Source: CAYJDG01 sp964368875 (GTDB lineage Bacteria; Pseudomonadota; Alphaproteobacteria; Micavibrionales; Micavibrionaceae). Taken from it: a DNA stretch of 64,000 bases. The position numbers and the translations under genes were made by a program. The stretch lies in the NCBI GenBank assembly GCA_964368875.1, contig CAYJDG010000005.1, forward strand, positions 1 through 64,000, given 5' to 3'. Each line of letters opens with the position of its first letter. The stretch's first letter is position 1. Shown here piece after piece: positions 60,780 to 64,000 of this stretch. A model generated the notes under the pieces. That model did not search any database and was not told the DNA's origin. It saw nothing but the letters and a program-made list of their open reading frames with translations.

Positions 60780-61643
60780 ATGACATCAGCCCTTATCTCG
60801 CCCGCCGAACTTCATCAATTGCTGGAAACTCAGACTGGCAAAGTCGCCTTACTCGATGCCAGTTACGCGATTGGTGCCGCCGGACATTCGCCGGACGCAG
60901 TATTTGCAAATATGCGGATTGATCGCGCGCAGTTCTTTGATATCGACGCAATCGCCGATCCTGAGAATCCCCTGCCCCATATGTTGCCAAGCGCCGAAGA
61001 TTTCGCGGCTGCGGTGGGTGCTCTCGGCATTAGCAACGATCATCTGGTTATAGCTTATGATCAAAGCGGTATAGCAATGGCCGCCGCTCGTGCGTGGTGG
61101 ATGTTCCGTGTTTTTGGTCATGACCGCGTGCGTGTACTTGATGGTGGGCTTCCGGCATGGACCGCTGCGGGATTTGACCTCACCCATGGCGCGCCCGATA
61201 CGCCTGAGCCGCAAGTGTTTACCGCAACACTGCGACCAGAACTTGTCACCACCTATGCACAGATGAAAGATATCGTGACAGACAAGCGCGCTGCTATTCT
61301 GGATGCACGGCCGCCGGAGCGTTTTGCAGGTTTGTCCCCTGAGCCGCGCCCCGGCCTGCAGGCAGGCCATATGCCCGGTGCCCTGAGCGTACCCGCAGGA
61401 AGTCTGATTGATGCGCACACGCGCGGTATGATCGCCCCCAGCCGGGTTAAATCCCGACTCGCAGATCTGAATCTGCAACCCGCGTCCCATATCGTCACGA
61501 CTTGTGGAAGCGGAGTTACAGCCTGCGTTGTTGCTCTCGCATTATTCGACCAAAATTATGAAAATGTTTCAGTCTATGATGGGTCTTGGAGTGAATGGGG
61601 TCGTGAAGAATTAAATTCACCGATTGTTAAAGGTATTGAGTGA
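60780..61643 (+). CDS. sseA: 3-mercaptopyruvate sulfurtransferase
   Basis: Two-domain rhodanese of 287 residues transferring sulfur from 3-mercaptopyruvate to acceptors such as thiols or cyanide. Catalytic Cys242 sits in the loop CGSGVTA, the mercaptopyruvate-specific form (thiosulfate enzymes have C-R-K-G-V-T). The block VRVLDGGLPAWTAAGFDL ends domain 1. Single gene, divergent from the zinc operon. Confidence 0.93.
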   Translation: MTSALISPAELHQLLETQTGKVALLDASYAIGAAGHSPDAVFANMRIDRAQFFDIDAIADPENPLPHMLPSAEDFAAAVGALGISNDHLVIAYDQSGIAMAAARAWWMFRVFGHDRVRVLDGGLPAWTAAGFDLTHGAPDTPEPQVFTATLRPELVTTYAQMKDIVTDKRAAILDARPPERFAGLSPEPRPGLQAGHMPGALSVPAGSLIDAHTRGMIAPSRVKSRLADLNLQPASHIVTTCGSGVTACVVALALFDQNYENVSVYDGSWSEWGREELNSPIVKGIE

Positions 61644-61679
61644 AGATTGTGACCAATTTGTGTCTTTGACAGTATCCGT

Positions 61680-61859
61680 TTTCGGAACGATCTCTAAAGT
61701 TTAGCAATAGATTGAATAGTACTTCACTGTATTTGGAAGCAATACTCACTACATTTAAGAATACTTTAAGTATTAACTTAATAGTTGATAGTTTAACGAC
61801 CTATTAAGTGTATGGTCTTATAGGTTCTTGACCTAGTTTTATTTTTAATCGTTCCGAAA
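61680..61859. repeat. 180-bp AT-rich element with 12-bp terminal inverted repeats
   Basis: TTTCGGAACGAT (61680-61691) and ATCGTTCCGAAA (61848-61859) are perfect inverted copies bounding a very AT-rich core. Inside are the palindrome AATACTTTAAGTATT (61760-61774) and an inner inverted pair CTTAATAG/CTATTAAG (61777-61784, 61801-61808). Size and ends recall a miniature inverted-repeat element, but I see no target-site duplication. No ORF. It makes up half of the 361-bp gap after sseA. Confidence 0.5.
61755..61807. promoter_or_regulatory. Two CtrA-type TTAA-N7-TTAA motifs
   Basis: TTAA-GAATACT-TTAA at 61755-61769 and TTAA-CGACCTA-TTAA at 61793-61807. This is the binding pattern of CtrA, the alphaproteobacterial cell-cycle regulator. 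The local AT-richness raises the chance of random matches. They lie 90-140 bp upstream of the predicted small-RNA promoter. Confidence 0.4.
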
Positions 61860-61896
61860 TTGAACATCTTTTTCATCAAAAGACGAAATTTTTCTG

Positions 61897-61925
61897 TTGC
61901 AGTTACCGTCGAGTTTGGCTATAAA
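61897..61925 (+). promoter_or_regulatory. Predicted promoter of a small RNA
   Basis: TTGCAG (61897-61902), 17-bp spacer, TATAAA (61920-61925). There is no coding frame downstream before the terminator, which begins about 30 bp later. Confidence 0.5.
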
Positions 61926-61931
61926 GAATGT

Positions 61932-61991
61932 ACACACCCTCTATTACCGCCGTTTGTCCGGAGCACCCAAAAGGTCTCCGGACCTTTTTTT
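61932..61991 (+). ncRNA. Candidate ~60-nt small RNA
   Basis: Predicted from a promoter at 61897-61925 and an intrinsic terminator ending at 61991, with no ORF between. The 5' ~24 nt are pyrimidine-rich and unpaired (tacacaccctctattaccgc), which could base-pair with targets; the 3' part is the terminator hairpin. It lies opposite the 3' end of RTX-gene transcripts. Not matched to any family I know. Confidence 0.4.
61956..61991 (+). terminator. Intrinsic terminator, plus strand
   Basis: GTCCGGAG (61956-61963) pairs with CTCCGGAC (61976-61983) over a 12-nt loop, followed by C and seven T. It is 312 bp beyond the sseA stop, so it may end sseA read-through or the candidate small RNA. Confidence 0.85.
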
Positions 61992-62004
61992 GTGTTTAGT
62001 GTTT

Positions 62005-63609
62005 CTATAATACTGTCGAGTCACTCGACCAGGCGAAATCATCTGCTGTCAGCAACGCACTGTTGACCCCTGTCAGGACCACCAGAGCCCCGGAATCGTC
62101 GGTGATCTTGGTATTGGCCCCAGATTGGGTGACATGGGCCGCAAACCACTCGTTAAAGACACCATCAAGGATCGGATCGCTGTCTCCGGCGAAATCAAAC
62201 AGGATCTGATCAACGCCGATCTCAAAGTCGGCAACGCTGTGCTGGCCCAGACTGTCTCGCCATTCCTGCTCAAACACAAAGACGTCTTCACCTGCGCCGC
62301 CTGTCGCCTTGCCATTTCCGGCCTGAAGAAGCAGATAGTCATTTCCTTCATTGCCAAAGAGATTATCAGTATCTGTGCCGCCCCAGAGGATATCGTCTCC
62401 GGCTCCGCCATACATGGTATCGTTGCCGATCTCACCGACCAGTTGGTCATTGCCATTGTCACCGTTCACGGAGTCATTTCCGGCGCTGCCGATCAGGACA
62501 TCGTCACCCTCACCGCCATAGAGCTTATCATTGCCGTCGTTACCTTCGAGCCAGTCATTGCCGTTCATTCCTGAAACGTAATCATCACCTGCTCCGCCCC
62601 ACGCATAATCATCACCATCTCCGCCGTAGAGCTTATCCTTGCCCTCATCGCCGAGCAGTTGATCGTTGTCGGCTCCGCCATCAAGCGTGTCGTCGCCAAG
62701 ACCTCCGAACAGAATGTCCTGCCCTGCCTCTCCTTTGAGAGTGTCGACATCCTCATTACCCTGAAGCTCATCGTTGCCATTCCCGCCATAGAGTTTGTCG
62801 TTGCCGCTACCGCCAAATAAGAGATCATTCCCGTCTTTACCCGTCAGGGTGTCGCTTCCTTCCTGGCCGCCGACTTGATCATCGCCTGACCCGCCATCAA
62901 CGGTATCGTTCCCAGCTTCGCCGAATAGATAATCCACGCCCGTTCCGCCTTTGAGGATATCATTGCCGTTGCCACCCATCAGCTGATTGAAACCACGCCC
63001 GCCTATCAGAGTGTCGTTGCCGTCTTCGCCATAGAGGAAATCATCCCCGTCATCTCCGGTCAGCGTATCATCGCCACTTCCTGCGACAATCAGATCGTTA
63101 CCCAAGCCGCCATGCAGGAGATCGTTTCCTTCATAAGAAAAGATGCTGTCATTACCCTCGCCGCCAACGATTGTATCATTCGAGACGACACCGCTAACCC
63201 CGTTCAGATAAGCGATCGTATCGCTGCCAAAGGTTACCGCATTGCTATGCTGAACTTCATAAAACGGCAGATCATCGCGCTGAATGTCCACTTCCTGCAC
63301 GATGCCCGATTGTCCTTTGAAAATAAGGTTACCGAACGCAAAGCCAACCAGTGGATTAGCAAGATCATTGCCAAGCGAATTACGAGAGAAATCTCTCAGC
63401 GTGACATAGGTATTGCTGACGCCATGAAAATAAATCAGCAGATCATCGCCGCGTGTTTCCAGCACCATGTTATCTGCCGTCATCCCGTTGCCGGTAAATT
63501 TGAGCATATCGACAAGCGCTGCGCCTGTTGCATCAGTGACATCACCCGCACCTTTGAAGTTATCAATATAGATTTGTCCAATACCGGCATTGATGGTGTA
63601 TGTGGTCAT
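62005..63609 (-). CDS. RTX calcium-binding repeat protein
   Basis: A 534-residue acidic protein with about thirty nonapeptide repeats of the GGxGxDxLx type (e.g. GGAGDDILWGG, GGSGNDKLYGG) from roughly residue 125 to 470. It has no N-terminal signal peptide. The C-terminal part (GGAGEDVFVFEQEW, VADFEIGVDQILFDF) resembles the serralysin/RTX C-terminal region that carries the type I secretion signal. Calcium would fold the repeats into a beta-roll after export. No catalytic domain is recognised in the first 120 residues, and no type I ABC or adaptor gene is nearby. It could be a surface or biofilm protein. Confidence 0.92.
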   Translation of the reverse strand: MTTYTINAGIGQIYIDNFKGAGDVTDATGAALVDMLKFTGNGMTADNMVLETRGDDLLIYFHGVSNTYVTLRDFSRNSLGNDLANPLVGFAFGNLIFKGQSGIVQEVDIQRDDLPFYEVQHSNAVTFGSDTIAYLNGVSGVVSNDTIVGGEGNDSIFSYEGNDLLHGGLGNDLIVAGSGDDTLTGDDGDDFLYGEDGNDTLIGGRGFNQLMGGNGNDILKGGTGVDYLFGEAGNDTVDGGSGDDQVGGQEGSDTLTGKDGNDLLFGGSGNDKLYGGNGNDELQGNEDVDTLKGEAGQDILFGGLGDDTLDGGADNDQLLGDEGKDKLYGGDGDDYAWGGAGDDYVSGMNGNDWLEGNDGNDKLYGGEGDDVLIGSAGNDSVNGDNGNDQLVGEIGNDTMYGGAGDDILWGGTDTDNLFGNEGNDYLLLQAGNGKATGGAGEDVFVFEQEWRDSLGQHSVADFEIGVDQILFDFAGDSDPILDGVFNEWFAAHVTQSGANTKITDDSGALVVLTGVNSALLTADDFAWSSDSTVL

Positions 63610-63820
63610 GATGATTATCCTTTACGCAGTGGGAGGTTTTACCGAATAGAATGTAGCTCTAAAGGCTAGCACGCGAATTTTTATCGCAGCATTAACAATG
63701 CCTCCAAGTTGAGGCAAATCCGGTCAGTGAAATTTTAGGATAAAAAATTTGAAAAATCGGATGATAGCGATTTTTCTGAATGAACCTGCGGCTTTCAGGA
63801 CGCCGCGCGTAATTTAAAAC

Positions 63821-63897
63821 TGGCGATCCCAGCAGGACTCGAACCTGCAACATCCTGCTTAGAAGGCAGGTGCTCTATCCAGTTGAGCTATGGGACC
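63821..63897 (-). tRNA. tRNA-Arg (TCT)
   Basis: On the minus strand the acceptor GGTCCCA pairs with TGGGATC, discriminator G, CCA encoded (63821-63823). Anticodon stem CTGCC/GGCAG-type arms enclose loop TTCTAAG with anticodon TCT, reading AGA/AGG. The T arm has GGTTCGAGTCC. Confidence 0.95.
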
Positions 63898-63920
63898 GGA
63901 TTAAAAATCACGATAATAAA

Positions 63921-64000
63921 TCACGAGGCCATCGGATTTGTTTCTTCTTCAGGCGGCACGTATTTAAAATTATCGACGTAGTTGCGTGGTTTGACTTTGC
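63921..64000 (-). CDS. 3' end of an unidentified gene (partial)
   Basis: The minus strand holds an open frame entering from the window edge and ending in TGA at 63921-63923. The last 25 residues read KVKPRNYVDNFKYVPPEEET then NPMAS. Composition looks coding (basic start, Pro/Glu end), but the piece is too short for a family call. It lies upstream of tRNA-Arg in the same direction. Confidence 0.5.
   Translation of the reverse strand, partial: KVKPRNYVDNFKYVPPEEETNPMAS

Noticed and set aside
61644..61860. Chromosomal replication origin, because of AT-richness and CtrA-type boxes
   Set aside because: No DnaA boxes were seen, and no origin-linked gene (dnaA, hemE, parAB, gidA) is nearby.
62073..63200. 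Regular repeats suggesting a CRISPR array or tandem DNA repeat
   Set aside because: The period is nine codons and varies at the DNA level; it is fully explained by RTX nonapeptides in one long frame.

Overview
The window is 64 kb of an alphaproteobacterial chromosome, moderately GC-rich and almost fully coding. Alphaproteobacterial markers are a CcrM-type GANTC methyltransferase, a PopZ/DUF2497 protein, a separate F0 ATP synthase operon with both b and b' subunits, a zapA-6S RNA-5-FTHF cyclo-ligase block, the proA-nadD-rsfS-rlmH-envC-ctpA-yibQ-rppH order and the mutY-DUF721-dsbA-smc neighbourhood. I cannot name the genus; a Rhodospirillales- or Micavibrio-like lineage would fit. A run of exactly 100 N inside the GAPDH gene shows that the source is a scaffolded draft assembly.

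Layout. 1-7.1 kb: ccrM, folB, an SDR (ydfG-like), mutY with a secreted partner, a DciA-like DUF721 protein, an inositol monophosphatase and an OmpA-like protein. 7.3-16.5 kb: a membrane DsbA-like protein and smc, then two unknown minus-strand genes and a decayed copy of the smc 3' end, then atpI-B-E-F'-F closed by a terminator. 16.5-17.8 kb: a small arsR-DUF6428-arsC operon with no efflux pump. 17.9-24.9 kb: proline/NAD synthesis, ribosome factors, cell-division peptidoglycan control and RNA pyrophosphohydrolase. 24.9-32.4 kb (minus strand): yebC-ruvCAB-ybgC-tolQRAB, with no pal after tolB. 32.6-36.3 kb: a response regulator with an unknown partner, an AlgF-like secreted protein, and a diacylglycerol-kinase-like enzyme overlapping a metallophosphoesterase. 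36.3-38.6 kb (minus): a YmdB-family phosphodiesterase, 5-FTHF cyclo-ligase, 6S RNA, zapA and a small coiled-coil protein.

38.8-47.9 kb is the central carbon region: transketolase, GAPDH (gapped) and class II aldolase. It is interrupted by an AT-rich foreign-looking gene, an exonuclease, a FadL porin, a FecR protein and a MarR-like regulator. rpmE follows. 48-54.9 kb: two small accessory genes, then valS, popZ, tolC, an isoaspartyl methyltransferase-like gene and a membrane protein on the minus strand. 54.9-57.4 kb: tRNA-Cys with a duplicated 3' end nearby, a DUF3592 protein, tRNA-Asn and a two-domain TerD protein.

57.3-60.7 kb is a zinc-uptake operon (small His/Cys protein, outer-membrane porin, ZnuA, ZnuB) behind a perfect Zur-type palindrome; no ATPase gene is present. 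A 3-mercaptopyruvate sulfurtransferase is divergent from it. The following 361-bp non-coding stretch holds a 180-bp AT-rich element bounded by 12-bp inverted repeats, two TTAA-N7-TTAA motifs of CtrA type, and a promoter-terminator pair that predicts a ~60-nt small RNA. An RTX calcium-binding protein, tRNA-Arg and the 3' end of one more gene close the window.

No complete new system can be demonstrated from sequence alone. The strongest leads are the 61.68-61.99 kb regulatory segment with its predicted small RNA, the smc scar around two unknown genes, the foreign gene at 40.87 kb, the hairpin over the folB start codon and the altered metal ligands of the YmdB homologue.
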